In this document: piece after piece, positions 23,376 through 37,016 of the stretch
Layout: each line of letters starts with the position of its first letter
Numbering within the stretch: position 1 is the first letter of the stretch
Assembly: GCA_964017155.1 (NCBI GenBank)
Contig: OZ024860.1
Span: forward strand, 53,314,056 to 53,378,055
DNA length: 64,000 nucleotides
From: Oasisia sp. SBJ-2009
Lineage: Eukaryota; Annelida; Polychaeta; Sabellida; Siboglinidae
Direction: 5' to 3'
Notes under the pieces: model-generated
The model's database searches: none
What the model was told of the DNA's origin: nothing
Seen by the model: only the letters and a program-made list of their open reading frames with translations
Program-made: the position numbers and the translations under genes

Positions 23376-25100
23376 GGCACTTATGTACAAGTCGGACCCA
23401 CTTCAATGTTGCTATTATATAACTATTTTTGGCCAACATTTGATACTTGATTAAATTAATTCATTCAATTATAATCATCTTGCGCGTATTTATGTTTTAT
23501 AAACAGCGCGTCTTGGCAAACGTTTGGGGTCGAAAAGACAGCACGATTTGTGCCAGTCGCAAGCGCAGCGGTGCATGTTTCTGCGCTGTGCATATGAAAT
23601 GAGCGATAAACAGTTTGTTTATGCCGACCACGCTGTCTTTTCGACCTCAAAAGTCTGCTAAGACGCGCAATATATAAAACATTAATATGCGCAAGATGAT
23701 TATAATTGATTGAATTAACAAAATCAAGTATCAAATGTTGGCAAAGATACAGTTATAATACCAAAATTGAGGTGGGCCCGACTTGTACATAAATGCCTAC
23801 ACTGGCGGGCGCGTACCTTCACGCGCACTCTCTCATAAAAGCACGTATACTCTCAATTTGTTTTCAGTATTTCACTATTTGGCACTTATGTACAAGTCGG
23901 ACCCACCTCAATGTTGTTATTATATCAGTATTTTTGCCAACATTTGATACTTGATTAAATTAATTCATTGAATTATAATCACCTTGCGCGTATTTATGTT
24001 TTATAAACAGCGCGTCTTGGCAAACTTTTGAGGTCGAAAAGACAGCGCGACTTGTGCCAGTCGCAAGCGCAGCGGTTCCTATTACTGCGCTGAGCATATG
24101 AAATGAGCGATGTACAGTTTGTTTATGCCGAACGCGCTGTCTTTTCGACCTCAAAAGTCTCCTAAGACGCGCTGTATATAAAACATAAATATGCGCAAGA
24201 TCATTATAATTGATAGAATTAATAAAATCAAGTATCAAATGTTAGCAAAGATACAGTTATAATACCAACATTGAGGTGGGCCCGACTTGTACATGAATGC
24301 CTACACTTGCGGGCGCGTACCTTCACGCGCACTCTCTCATAAAAGGACGTATATTCTCAATTTGTTTTCAGAATTTCACTATTTGGCACTTATGTACAAG
24401 TCGGACCCACCTCAATGTTGTTATTATATCAGTATTTTTGCCAACATTTGATACTTGATTAAATTAATTCATTGAATTATAATCACCTTGCGCGTATTTA
24501 TGTTTTATAAACAGCGCGTCTTGGCAAACTTTTGAGGTCGAAAAGACAGCGCGACTTGTGCCAGTCGCAAGCGCAGCGGTGCATGTTACTGCGCTGAGCA
24601 TATGAAATGAGCGATGTACAGTTTGTTTATGCCGACCGCGCTGTCTTTTCGACCTCAAAAGTCTGCTAAGACGCGCTGTATATAAAACATAAATATGCGC
24701 AAGATCATTATAATTGATAGAATTAATACAATCAAGTATCAAATGTTGGCAAAGATACAGTTATAATACCAACATTGAGGTGGGCCCGACTTGTACATAA
24801 ATGCCTACACTTGCGGGCGCGTACCTTCACGCGCACTCTCTCATAAAAGCACATATACTCTCAATTTGTGTTCAGTATTTCACTATTTGGCACTTATGTA
24901 CAAGTCGGACCCACCTCAATGTTGCTATTATATCAGTATTTTTGCCAACATTTCATACTTGATTAAATTAACTCATTCAATTATAATCATCTTGCGCGTA
25001 TTTATGTTTTATAAACAGCGCGTCTTGGCAAACTTTTGAGGTCGAAAAGACAGCGCGATTTGTGCCAGTCGCAAGAGAAACGGTCACTATTTCCCTATTT
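23376..25100. repeat. Region III HOR, A-B-B-S, 1725 bp (copy 1)
   Basis: L 23376, L 23881, L 24385 and S 24889. The middle B carries GCGGTTCCTATTACTG, TCTCCTAAG and ATGTTAGCAAAG. A private GCCGAACGCGC occurs in this copy only. The S has TTTCATACTTG and TTAACTCATTC. Confidence 0.93.
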
Positions 25101-26825
25101 GGCACTTATGTACAAGTCGGACCCACTTCAATGTTGCTATTATATCACTATTTTTGGCCAACATTTGATACTTGATTAAATTAATTCATTCAATTATAAT
25201 CATCTTGCGCGTATTTATGTTTTATAAACAGCGCGTCTTGGCAAACGTTTGGGGTCGAAAAGACAGCACGATTTGTGCCAGTCGCAAGCGCAGCGGTGCA
25301 TGTTTCTGCGCTGTGCATATGAAATGAGCGACAAACAGTTTGTTTATGCCGACCACGCTGTCTTTTCGACCTCAAAAGTCTGCTAAGACGCGCTATATAT
25401 AAAACATTAATATGCGCAAGATGATTATAATTGATTGAATTAACAAAATCAAGTATCAAATGTTGGCAAAGATACAGTTATAATACCAAAATTGAGGTGG
25501 GCCCGACTTGTACATAAATGCCTACACTTGCGGGCGCGTACCTTCACGCGCACTCTCTCATAAAAGCACGTATACTCTCAATTTGTTTTCAGTATTTCAC
25601 TATTTGGCACTTATGTACAAGTCGGACCCACCTCAATGTTGTTATTATATCAGTATTTTTGCCAACATTTGATACTTGATTAAATTAATTCATTGAATTA
25701 TAATCACCTTGCGCGTATTTATGTTTTATAAACAGCGCGTCTTGGCAAACTTTTGAGGTCGAAAAGACAGCGCGACTTGTGCCAGTCGCAAGCGCAGCGG
25801 TTCCTATTACTGCGCTGAGCATATGAAATGAGCGATGTACAGTTTGTTTATGCCGACCGCGCTGTCTTTTCGACCTCAAAAGTCTCCTAAGACGCGCTGT
25901 ATATAAAACATAAATATGCGCAAGATCATTATAATTGATAGAATTAATAAAATCAAGTATCAAATGTTAGCAAAGATACAGTTATAATACCAACATTGAG
26001 GTGGGCCCGACTTGTACATGAATGCCTACACTTGCGGGCGCGTACCTTCACGCGCACTCTCTCATAAAAGGACGTATATTCTCAATTTGTTTTCAGAATT
26101 TCACTATTTGGCACTTATGTACAAGTCGGACCCACCTCAATGTTGTTATTATATCAGTATTTTTGCCAACATTTGATACTTGATTAAATTAATTCATTGA
26201 ATTATAATCACCTTGCGCGTATTTATGTTTTATAAACAGCGCGTCTTGGCAAACTTTTGAGGTCGAAAAGACAGCGCGACTTGTGCCAGTCGCAAGCGCA
26301 GCGGTGCATGTTACTGCGCTGAGCATATGAAATGAGCGATGTACAGTTTGTTTATGCCGACCGCGCTGTCTTTTCGACCTCAAAAGTCTGCTAAGACGCG
26401 CTGTATATAAAACATAAATATGCGCAAGATCATTATAATTGATAGAATTAATACAATCAAGTATCAAATGTTGGCAAAGATACAGTTATAATACCAACAT
26501 TGAGGTGGGCCCGACTTGTACATAAATGCCTACACTTGCGGGCGCGTACCTTCACGCGCACTCTCTCATAAAAGCACATATACTCTCAATTTGTGTTCAG
26601 TATTTCACTATTTGGCACTTATGTACAAGTCGGACCCACCTCAATGTTGCTATTATATCAGTATTTTTGCCAACATTTGATACTTGATTAAATTAATTCA
26701 TTCAATTATAATCATCATGCGCGTATTTATGTTTTATAAACAGCGCGTCTTGGCAAACTTTTGAGGTCGAAAAGACAGCGCGAATTGTGCCAGTCGCAAG
26801 AGAAACGGTCACTATTTCCCTATTT
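25101..26825. repeat. Region III HOR, A-B-B-S, 1725 bp (copy 2)
   Basis: L 25101, L 25606, L 26110 and S 26614. The A carries GAGCGACAAACAG, a marker shared with the repeats at 30277 and 32002. The S is the CATCATGCGCG / GAATTGTGCC type. Confidence 0.93.
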
Positions 26826-28551
26826 GGCACTTATGTACAAGTCGGACCCACTTCAATGTTGCTATTATATCACTATTTTTGGCCAACATTTGATACTTGA
26901 TTAAATTAATTCATTCAATTATAATCATCTTGCGCGTATTTATGTTTTATAAACAGCGCGTCTTGGCAAACGTTTGGGGTCGAAAAGACAGCACGATTTG
27001 TGCCAGTCGCAAGCGCAGCGGTGCATGTTTCTGCGCTGTGCATATGAAATGAGCGATAAACAGTTTGTTTATGCCGACCACGCTGTCTTTTCGACCTCAA
27101 AAGTCTGCTAAGACGCGCAATATATAAAACATTAATATGCGCAAGATGATTATAATTGATTGAATTAACAAAATCAAGTATCAAATGTTGGCAAAGATAC
27201 AGTTATAATACCAAAATTGAGGTGGGCCCGACTTGTACATAAATGCCTACACTGGCGGGCGCGTACCTTCACGCGCACTCTCTCATAAAAGGACGTATAT
27301 TCTCAATTTGTTTTCAGAATTTCACTATTTGGCACTTATGTACAAGTCGGACCCACCTCAATGTTGCTATTATATCACTATTTTTGGCCAACATTTGATA
27401 CTTGATTAAATTAATTCATTCAATTATAATCATCTTGCGCGTATTTATGTTTTATAAACAGCGCGTCTTGGCAAACGTTTGGGGTCGAAAAGACAGCACC
27501 ATTTGTGCCAGTCGCAAGCGCAGCGGTGCATGTTTCTGTGCTGTGCATATGAAATGAGCGATAAACAGTTTGTTTATGCCGACCACGCTGTCTTTTCGAC
27601 CTCAAAAGTCTGCTAAGACGCGCTATATATAAAACATTAATATGCGCAAGATGATTATAATTGATTGAATTAACAAAATCAAGTATCAAATGTTGGCAAA
27701 GATACAGTTATAATACCAAAATTGAGGTGGGCCCGACTTGTACATCAATGCCTACACTTGCGGGCGCGTACCTTCACGCGCACTCTCTCATAAAAGCACG
27801 TATACTCTCAATTTGTTTTCAGTATTTCACTATTTGGCACTGATGTACAAGTCGGACCCACCTCAATGTTGTTATTATATCAGTATTTTTGCCAACATTT
27901 GATACTTGATTAAATTAATTCATTGAATTATAATCACCTTGCGCGTATTTATGTTTTATAAACAGCGCGTCTTGGCAAACTTTTGAGGTCGAAAAGACAG
28001 CGCGACTTGTGCCAGTCGCAAGCGCAGCGGTGCATGTTACTGCGCTGAGCATATGAAATGAGCGATGTACAGTTTGTTTATGCCGACCGGGCTGTCTTTT
28101 CGACCTCAAAAGTCTGCTAAGACGCGCTGTATATAAAACATAAATATGCGCAAGATCATTATAATTGATAGAATTAATACAATCAAGTATCAAATGTTGG
28201 CAAAGATACAGTTATAATACCAACATTGAGGTGGGCCCGACTTGTACATAAATGATTACACTTGCGGGCGCGTACCTTCACGCGCACTCTCTCATAAAAG
28301 CACATATACTCTCAATTTGTGTTCAGTATTTCACTATTTGGCACTTATGTACAAGTCGGACCCACCTCAATGTTGCTATTATATCAGTATTTTTGCCAAC
28401 ATTTGATACTTGATTAAATTAATTCATTCAATTATAATCATCATGCGCGTATTTATGTTTTATAAACAGCGCGTCTTGGCAAACTTTTGTGGTCGAAAAG
28501 ACAGCGCGATTTGTGCCAGTCGCAAGAGAAACGGTCACTATTTCCCTATTT
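26826..28551. repeat. Region III HOR, A-A-B-S, 1726 bp (copy 3)
   Basis: L 26826, L 27331, L 27836 and S 28340. It matches the repeat at 21650 at an offset of 5176 bp, including TTTTGTGGTCG in its S. It has a private ACATAAATGATTACAC near 28250. Confidence 0.93.
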
Positions 28552-30276
28552 GGCACTTATGTACAAGTCGGACCCACTTCAATGTTGCTATTATATAACT
28601 ATTTTTGGCCAACATTTGATACTTGATTAAATTAATTCATTCAATTATAATCATCTTGCGCGTATTTATGTTTTATAAACAGCGCGTCTTGGCAAACGTT
28701 TGGGGTCGAAAAGACAGCACGATTTGTGCCAGTCGCAAGCGCAGCGGTGCATGTTTCTGCGCTGTGCATATGAAATGAGCGATAAACAGTTTGTTTATGC
28801 CGACCACGCTGTCTTTTCGACCTCAAAAGTCTGCTAAGACGCGCAATATATAAAACATTAATATGCGCAAGATGATTATAATTGATTGAATTAACAAAAT
28901 CAAGTATCAAATGTTGGCAAAGATACAGTTATAATACCAAAATTGAGGTGGGCCCGACTTGTACATAAATGCCTACACTGGCGGGCGCGTACCTTCACGC
29001 GCACTCTCTCATAAAAGCACGTATACTCTCAATTTGTTTTCAGTATTTCACTATTTGGCACTTATGTACAAGTCGGACCCACCTCAATGTTGTTATTATA
29101 TCAGTATTTTTGCCAACATTTGATACTTGATTAAATTAATTCATTGAATTATAATCACCTTGCGCGTATTTATGTTTTATAAACAGCGCGTCTTGGCAAA
29201 CTTTTGAGGTCGAAAAGACAGCGCGACTTGTGCCAGTCGCAAGCGCAGCGGTTCCTATTACTGCGCTGAGCATATGAAATGAGCGATGTACAGTTTGTTT
29301 ATGCCGACCGCGCTGTCTTTTCGACCTCAAAAGTCTCCTAAGACGCGCTGTATATAAAACATAAATATGCGCAAGATCATTATAATTGATAGAATTAATA
29401 AAATCAAGTATCAAATGTTAGCAAAGATACAGTTATAATACCAACATTGAGGTGGGCCCGACTTGTACATGAATGCCTACACTTGCGGGCGCGTACCTTC
29501 ACGCGCACTCTCTCATAAAAGGACGTATATTCTCAATTTGTTTTCAGAATTTCACTATTTGGCACTTATGTACAAGTCGGACCCACCTCAATGTTGTTAT
29601 TATATCAGTATTTTTGCCAACATTTGATACTTGATTAAATTAATTCATTGAATTATAATCACCTTGCGCGTATTTATGTTTTATAAACAGCGCGTCTTGG
29701 CAAACTTTTGAGGTCGAAAAGACAGCGCGACTTGTGCCAGTCGCAAGCGCAGCGGTGCATGTTACTGCGCTGAGCATATGAAATGAGCGATGTACAGTTT
29801 GTTTATGCCGACCGCGCTGTCTTTTCGACCTCAAAAGTCTGCTAAGACGCGCTGTATATAAAACATAAATATGCGCAAGATCATTATAATTGATAGAATT
29901 AATACAATCAAGTATCAAATGTTGGCAAAGATACAGTTATAATACCAACATTGAGGTGGGCCCGACTTGTACATAAATGCCTACACTTGCGGGCGCGTAC
30001 CTTCACGCGCACTCTCTCATAAAAGCACATATACTCTCAATTTGTGTTCAGTATTTCACTATTTGGCACTTATGTACAAGTCGGACCCACCTCAATGTTG
30101 CTATTATATCAGTATTTTTGCCAACATTTCATACTTGATTAAATTAACTCATTCAATTATAATCATCTTGCGCGTATTTATGTTTTATAAACAGCGCGTC
30201 TTGGCAAACTTTTGAGGTCGAAAAGACAGCGCGATTTGTGCCAGTCGCAAGAGAAACGGTCACTATTTCCCTATTT
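28552..30276. repeat. Region III HOR, A-B-B-S, 1725 bp (copy 3)
   Basis: L 28552, L 29057, L 29561 and S 30065. It matches the repeat at 23376 at 5176 bp, with the same TTTCATACTTG marker in the S. Confidence 0.93.
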
Positions 30277-32001
30277 GGCACTTATGTACAAGTCGGACCC
30301 ACTTCAATGTTGCTATTATATCACTATTTTTGGCCAACATTTGATACTTGATTAAATTAATTCATTCAATTATAATCATCTTGCGCGTATTTATGTTTTA
30401 TAAACAGCGCGTCTTGGCAAACGTTTGGGGTCGAAAAGACAGCACGATTTGTGCCAGTCGCAAGCGCAGCGGTGCATGTTTCTGCGCTGTGCATATGAAA
30501 TGAGCGACAAACAGTTTGTTTATGCCGACCACGCTGTCTTTTCGACCTCAAAAGTCTGCTAAGACGCGCTATATATAAAACATTAATATGCGCAAGATGA
30601 TTATAATTGATTGAATTAACAAAATCAAGTATCAAATGTTGGCAAAGATACAGTTATAATACCAAAATTGAGGTGGGCCCGACTTGTACATTAATGCCTA
30701 CACTTGCGGGCGCGTACCTTCACGCGCACTCTCTCATAAAAGCACGTATACTCTCAATTTGTTTTCAGTATTTCACTATTTGGCACTTATGTACAAGTCG
30801 GACCCACCTCAATGTTGTTATTATATCAGTATTTTTGCCAACATTTGATACTTGATTAAATTAATTCATTGAATTATAATCACCTTGCGCGTATTTATGT
30901 TTTATAAACAGCGCGTCTTGGCAAACTTTTGAGGTCGAAAAGACAGCGCGACTTGTGCCAGTCGCAAGCGCAGCGGTTCCTATTACTGCGCTGAGCATAT
31001 GAAATGAGCGATGTACAGTTTGTTTATGCCGACCGCGCTGTCTTTTCGACCTCAAAAGTCTCCTAAGACGCGCTGTATATAAAACATAAATATGCGCAAG
31101 ATCATTATAATTGATAGAATTAATAAAATCAAGTATCAAATGTTAGCAAAGATACAGTTATAATACCAACATTGAGGTGGGCCCGACTTGTACATGAATG
31201 CCTACACTTGCGGGCGCGTACCTTCACGCGCACTCTCTCATAAAAGGACGTATATTCTCAATTTGTTTTCAGAATTTCACTATTTGGCACTTATGTACAA
31301 GTCGGACCCACCTCAATGTTGTTATTATATCAGTATTTTTGCCAACATTTGATACTTGATTAAATTAATTCATTGAATTATAATCACCTTGCGCGTATTT
31401 ATGTTTTATAAACAGCGCGTCTTGGCAAACTTTTGAGGTCGAAAAGACAGCGCGACTTGTGCCAGTCGCAAGCGCAGCGGTGCATGTTACTGCGCTGAGC
31501 ATATGAAATGAGCGATGTACAGTTTGTTTATGCCGACCGCGCTGTCTTTTCGACCTCAAAAGTCTGCTAAGACGCGCTGTATATAAAACATAAATATGCG
31601 CAAGATCATTATAATTGATAGAATTAATACAATCAAGTATCAAATGTTGGCAAAGATACAGTTATAATACCAACATTGAGGTGGGCCCGACTTGTACATA
31701 AATGCCTACACTTGCGGGCGCGTACCTTCACGCGCACTCTCTCATAAAAGCACATATACTCTCAATTTGTGTTCAGTATTTCACTATTTGGCACTTATGT
31801 ACAAGTCGGACCCACCTCAATGTTGCTATTATATCAGTATTTTTGCCAACATTTCATACTTGATTAAATTAACTCATTCAATTATAATCATCTTGCGCGT
31901 ATTTATGTTTTATAAACAGCGCGTCTTGGCAAACTTTTGAGGTCGAAAAGACAGCGCGATTTGTGCCAGTCGCAAGAGAAACGGTCACTATTTCCCTATT
32001 T
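30277..32001. repeat. Region III HOR, A-B-B-S, 1725 bp (copy 4)
   Basis: L 30277, L 30782, L 31286 and S 31790. The A matches the repeat at 25101 (GCGACAAACAG), but its S is the TTTCATACTTG type seen at 24889 and 30065. The 5176 bp match is therefore broken in this last short unit. Confidence 0.93.
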
Positions 32002-34232
32002 GGCACTTATGTACAAGTCGGACCCACTTCAATGTTGCTATTATATCACTATTTTTGGCCAACATTTGATACTTGATTAAATTAATTCATTCAATTATAA
32101 TCATCTTGCGCGTATTTATGTTTTATAAACAGCGCGTCTTGGCAAACGTTTGGGGTCGAAAAGACAGCACGATTTGTGCCAGTCGCAAGCGCAGCGGTGC
32201 ATGTTTCTGCGCTGTGCATATGAAATGAGCGACAAACAGTTTGTTTATGCCGACCACGCTGTCTTTTCGACCTCAAAAGTCTGCTAAGACGCGCTATATA
32301 TAAAACATTAATATGCGCAAGATGATTATAATTGATTGAATTAACAAAATCAAGTATCAAATGTTGGCAAAGATACAGTTATAATACCAAAATTGAGGTG
32401 GGCCCGACTTGTACATAAATGCCTACACTTGCGGGCGCGTACCTTCACGCGCACTCTCTCATAAAAGCACGTATACTCTCAATTTGTTTTCAGTATTTCA
32501 CTATTTGGCACTTATGTACAAGTCGGACCCACCTCAATGTTGTTATTATATCAGTATTTTTGCCAACATTTGATACTTGATTAAATTAATTCATTGAATT
32601 ATAATCACCTTGCGCGTATTTATGTTTTATAAACAGCGCGTCTTGGCAAACTTTTGAGGTCGAAAAGACAGCGCGACTTGTGCCAGTCGCAAGCGCAGCG
32701 GTTCCTATTACTGCGCTGAGCATATGAAATGAGCGATGTACAGTTTGTTTATGCCGACCGCGCTGTCTTTTCGACCTCAAAAGTCTCCTAAGACGCGCTG
32801 TATATAAAACATAAATATGCGCAAGATCATTATAATTGATAGAATTAATAAAATCAAGTATCAAATGTTGGCAAAGATACAGTTATAATACCAACATTGA
32901 GGTGGGCCCGACTTGTACATAAATGCCTAAACTTGCGGGCGCGTACCTTCACGCGCACTCTCTCATAAAAGGACGTATATTCTCAATTTGTTTTCAGAAT
33001 TTCACTATTTGGCACTTATGTACAAGTCGGACCCACCTCAATGTTGCTATTATATCACTATTTTTGGCCAACATTTGATACTTGATTAAATTAATTCATT
33101 CAATTATAATCATCTTGCGCGTATTTATGTTTTATAAACAGCGCGTCTTGGCAAACGTTTGGGGTCGAAAAGACAGCACCATTTGTGCCAGTCGCAAGCG
33201 CAGCGGTGCATGTTTCTGTGCTGTGCATATGAAATGAGCGATAAACAGTTTGTTTATGCCGACCACGCTGTCTTTTCGACCTCAAAAGTCTGCTAAGACG
33301 CGCTATATATAAAACATTAATATGCGCAAGATGATTATAATTGATTGAATTAACAAAATCAAGTATCAAATGTTGGCAAAGATACAGTTATAATACCAAA
33401 ATTGAGGTGGGCCCGACTTGTACATCAATGCCTACACTTGCGGGCGCGTACCTTCACGCGCACTCTCTCATAAAAGCACGTATACTCTCAATTTGTTTTC
33501 AGTATTTCACTATTTGGCACTTATGTACAAGTCGGACCCACCTCAATGTTGTTATTATATCAGTATTTTTGCCAACATTTGATACTTGATTAAATTAATT
33601 CATTGAATTATAATCACCTTGCGCGTATTTATGTTTTATAAACAGCGCGTCTTGGCAAACTTTTGAGGTCGAAAAGACAGCGCGACTTGTGCCAGTCGCA
33701 AGCGCAGCGGTGCATGTTACTGCGCTGAGCATATGAAATGAGCGATGTACAGTTTGTTTATGCCGACCGCGCTGTCTTTTCGACCTCAAAAGTCTGCTAA
33801 GACGCGCTGTATATAAAACATAAATATGCGCAAGATCATTATAATTTATAGAATTAATAAAATCAAGTATCAAATGTTGGCAAAGATACAGTTATAATAC
33901 CAACATTGAGGTGGGCCCGACTTGTACATAAATGCCTACACTTGCGGGCGCGTACCTTAACGCGCACTCTCTCATAAAAGGACGTATACTCTCAATTTGT
34001 TTTCAGAATTTCACTATTTGGCACTAATGTACAAGTCGGACCCACCTCAATGTTGCTAATATATAACTATTTTTGGCCAACATTTGATACTTGATTAAAT
34101 TAATTCATTCAATTATAATCATCTTGCGCGTATTTATGTTTTACAAACAGCGCGTCTTGGCAAACTTTTGAGGTCGAAAAGACAGCGCGATTTGTGCCAG
34201 TCGCAAGAGCAGCGGTCACTATTTCCCTATTT
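32002..34232. repeat. Irregular region III HOR, A-B-A-B-S, 2231 bp
   Basis: L 32002, L 32507, L 33011, L 33516 and S 34020-34232 (213 bp form). The first two units follow the A-B-B-S pattern. The third is the AGCACCATT A type that belongs in A-A-B-S repeats. The result is a five-unit repeat that looks like an out-of-register crossover product. The S has GTCGCAAGAGCAGCGG and a TGCTAATATATAAC change. Confidence 0.9.
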
Positions 34233-36167
34233 GGCACTGATGTACAAGTCGGACCCACCTCAGTGTTGCTATTATATCACTATTTTTGACCAACATTTGA
34301 TACTTGATAAAATTAATTCATTCAATTATAATCATCTTGCGCGTATTTATGTTTTATAAACAGAGCGTCTTGGCAAACGTTTGGGGTCGAAAAGACAGCA
34401 TGATTTGTGCCAGCAAGCGCAGCGGTGCATGTTTCTGCGCTGTGCATATGAAATGAGCGATAAACAGTTTGTTTATGCCGACCACGCTGTCTTTTCGACC
34501 TCAAAAGTCTGCTAAGACGCGCTATATATAAAACATTAATATGCGCAAGATGATTATAATTGATTGAATTAACAAAATCAAGTATCAAATGTTGGCAAAG
34601 ATACAGTTATAATACCAAACTTGAGGTGGGCCCGACTTGTACATCAATGCCTACACTTGCGGGCGCGTACCTTCACGCGCACTCTCTCATAAAAGCACGT
34701 ATACTCTCAATTTGTGTTCAGTATTTCACTATTTGGCACTTATGTACAAGTCGGACCCACCTCAATATTGCTATTATATCAGTATTTTTGCCAACATTTG
34801 ATACTTGATTAAATTAATTCATTCAATTATAATCATCTTGCGCGTATTTATGTTTTATAAACAGCGCGTCTAGGCAAACTTTTGAGGTCGAAAAGACAGC
34901 GCGATTTGTGCCAGTCGCAAGCGCAACGGTCACTATTTCCCTATTTGGCACTTATGTACAAGTCGGACCCACCTCAATATTGCTATTATATCACTATTTT
35001 TGGCCAACATTTGATACTTGATTAAATTAATTCATTCAATTATAATCATCTTGCGCGTATTTATGTTTTATAAACAGCGCGTCTTGGCAAACGTTTGGGG
35101 TCGAAAAGACAGTACGATTTGTGCCAGTTGCAAGCGCAGCGGTGCATGTTTCTGCGCTGTGCATATGAAATGAGCGATAAACAGTTTTTTTATGCCGACC
35201 ACGCTGTCTTTTCGACCTCAAAAGTCTGCTAATACGCGCTATATATAAAACATTAATATGCGCAAGATGATTATAATTGATTGAATTTACAAAATCAAGT
35301 ATCAAATGTTGGCAAAGATACAGTTATAATACCAAAATTGAGGTGGACTCGACTTGTACATAAATGCCTACACTTGCGGGCGCGTACCTTCACGCGCACT
35401 CTCTCATAAAAGCACGTATACTCTCAATTTGTTTTCAGTATTTCACTATTTGGCACTAATGTACAAGTCGGACCCACCTCAATGTTGTTATTATATCAGT
35501 ATTTTTGCCAACATTTGATACTTGATTAAATTAATTCATTCAATTACAATCATCTTGCGCGTATTTATGTTTTATACACAGCGCGTCTTGGCAAACTGTT
35601 GAGGTCGAAAAGACAGCGCGATTTGAGCCAGTCGCAAGCCCAGCGGTGCATGTTACTGCGCTGTGCATATGGAATGAGCGATAAACAGTTAGTTTATGCC
35701 GACCACGCTGTCTTTTCGACCTCAAAAGTCTGCTAAGACGCGCTGTATATAAAACATTAATATGCGCAAGATGATTATAATTGATTGAATTAACAAAATC
35801 AAGTATCAAATATTGGCAAAGATACAGTTATAATACCAAAATTGAGGTGGGCCTGACTGGTACATGAATGCCTACACTTGCGGGCGCGTACCTTCACGCG
35901 CACTCTCTCATAAAAGCACGTATACTCTCAATTTGTGTTCAGTATTTCACTATTTGGCACTGATGTACAAGTCGGACCCACCTCAATGTTGCTATTATAT
36001 CAGTATTTTTGCCAACATTTGATATTTGATTAAATTAATTCATTCAATTATAATCATCTTGCGCGTATTTATGTTTTATAAACAGCACGTCTTGGCAAAC
36101 TTTTGAGGTCGAAAAGACAGCGCGATTTGTGCCAGTCGCAAGCGCAGCGGTCACTATTTCCCTATTT
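34233..36167. repeat. Region IV opening, L-S-L-L-S
   Basis: L 34233-34734, S 34735-34946, L 34947-35451, L 35452-35955 and S 35956-36167. The first L lacks 3 bp in the loop (GTGCCAGCAAGCG). These units have many private changes, for example GTGGACTCGAC at 35344 and GGGCCTGACTGGTAC near 35850, so they are more diverged than units in regions I and III. Confidence 0.9.
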
Positions 36168-37016
36168 GGCACTTATGTACAAGTCGGACCCACCTCAATG
36201 TTGCTATTATATCACTATTTTTGGCCAACATTTGATACTTGATTAAATTATTTCATTCAATTATAATCATCTTGCGCGTATTTATGTTTTATAATCAGCG
36301 CGTCTTGGCAAACGTTTGGGGTCGAAAAGACAGCACGATTTGTGCCAGTCGCAAGCGCAGCGGTGCATGTTTCTGCGCTGTGCATATGAAATGAGCGATA
36401 AACAGTTTGTTTATGCCGACCACGCTGTCTTTTCGACCTCAAAAGTCTGCTAAGACGCGCTATATATAAAACATTAATATGCGCAAGATGATTATAATTG
36501 ATTGAATTTACAAAATCAAGTATCAAATGTTGGCAAAGATACAGTTATAATACCAAAATTGAGGTGGGCCCGACTTGTACATAAATGCCTACACTTGCGG
36601 GCGCGTACCTTCACGCGCACTCTCTCATAAAAGCACGTATACTCTAAATCAAGTATCAAATATTGGCAAAGATACAGTTATAATACCAAAATTGAGGTGG
36701 GCCGACTTGTACATGAATGTCTACACTTGCGGGCGCGTACCTTCACGCGCACTCTCTCATAAAAGCACGTATACTCTCAATTTGTTTTCAGTATTTCACT
36801 ATTTGGCACTAATGTACAAGTCGGACCCACCTCAATGTTGTTATTATATCAGTATTTTTGCCAACATTTGATACTTGATTAAATTAATTCATTCAATTAC
36901 AATCATCTTGCGCGTATTTATGTTTTATACACAGCGCGTCTTGGCAAACTGTTGAGGTCGAAAAGACAGCGCGATTTGATCCAGTCGCAAGCGCAGCGGT
37001 CACTATTTCACTATTT
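36168..37016. repeat. L unit with internal partial duplication (637 bp) plus S
   Basis: The L runs 36168-36804. It reaches ATACTCT in its spacer at 36645, then jumps back to AAATCAAGTATC in the right arm and repeats the right-arm end and spacer. The S that follows (36805-37016) has the junction tail TCACTATTTCACTATTT, closer to the L spacer than the usual S tail. Confidence 0.93.
36646..36777. repeat. 132 bp partial tandem duplication inside an L unit
   Basis: The segment repeats 36513-36645 with differences: AAATATTGG for AAATGTTGG, GGGCCGAC for GGGCCCGAC (one base lost) and ACATGAATG for ACATAAATG. These match neighbouring units such as the L at 35452 or 37017 better than the first copy. 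It therefore arose by exchange between two different units and not by simple slippage. Confidence 0.9.

Larger units (their letters stand above)
21650..32001. repeat. 5176 bp super-repeat of region III (two copies)
   Basis: The order A-A-B-S, A-B-B-S, A-B-B-S occurs at 21650-26825 and again at 26826-32001. Shared private markers such as TTTTGTGG in the S units at 23164 and 28340 lie exactly 5176 bp apart. The S at 31790 is an exception and belongs to another sub-type. Confidence 0.87.

Noticed and set aside
36646..36777. The 132 bp extra segment as an inserted mobile element
   Set aside because: It is fully accounted for by right-arm and spacer sequence of a neighbouring unit type, with no element ends and no target site duplication.
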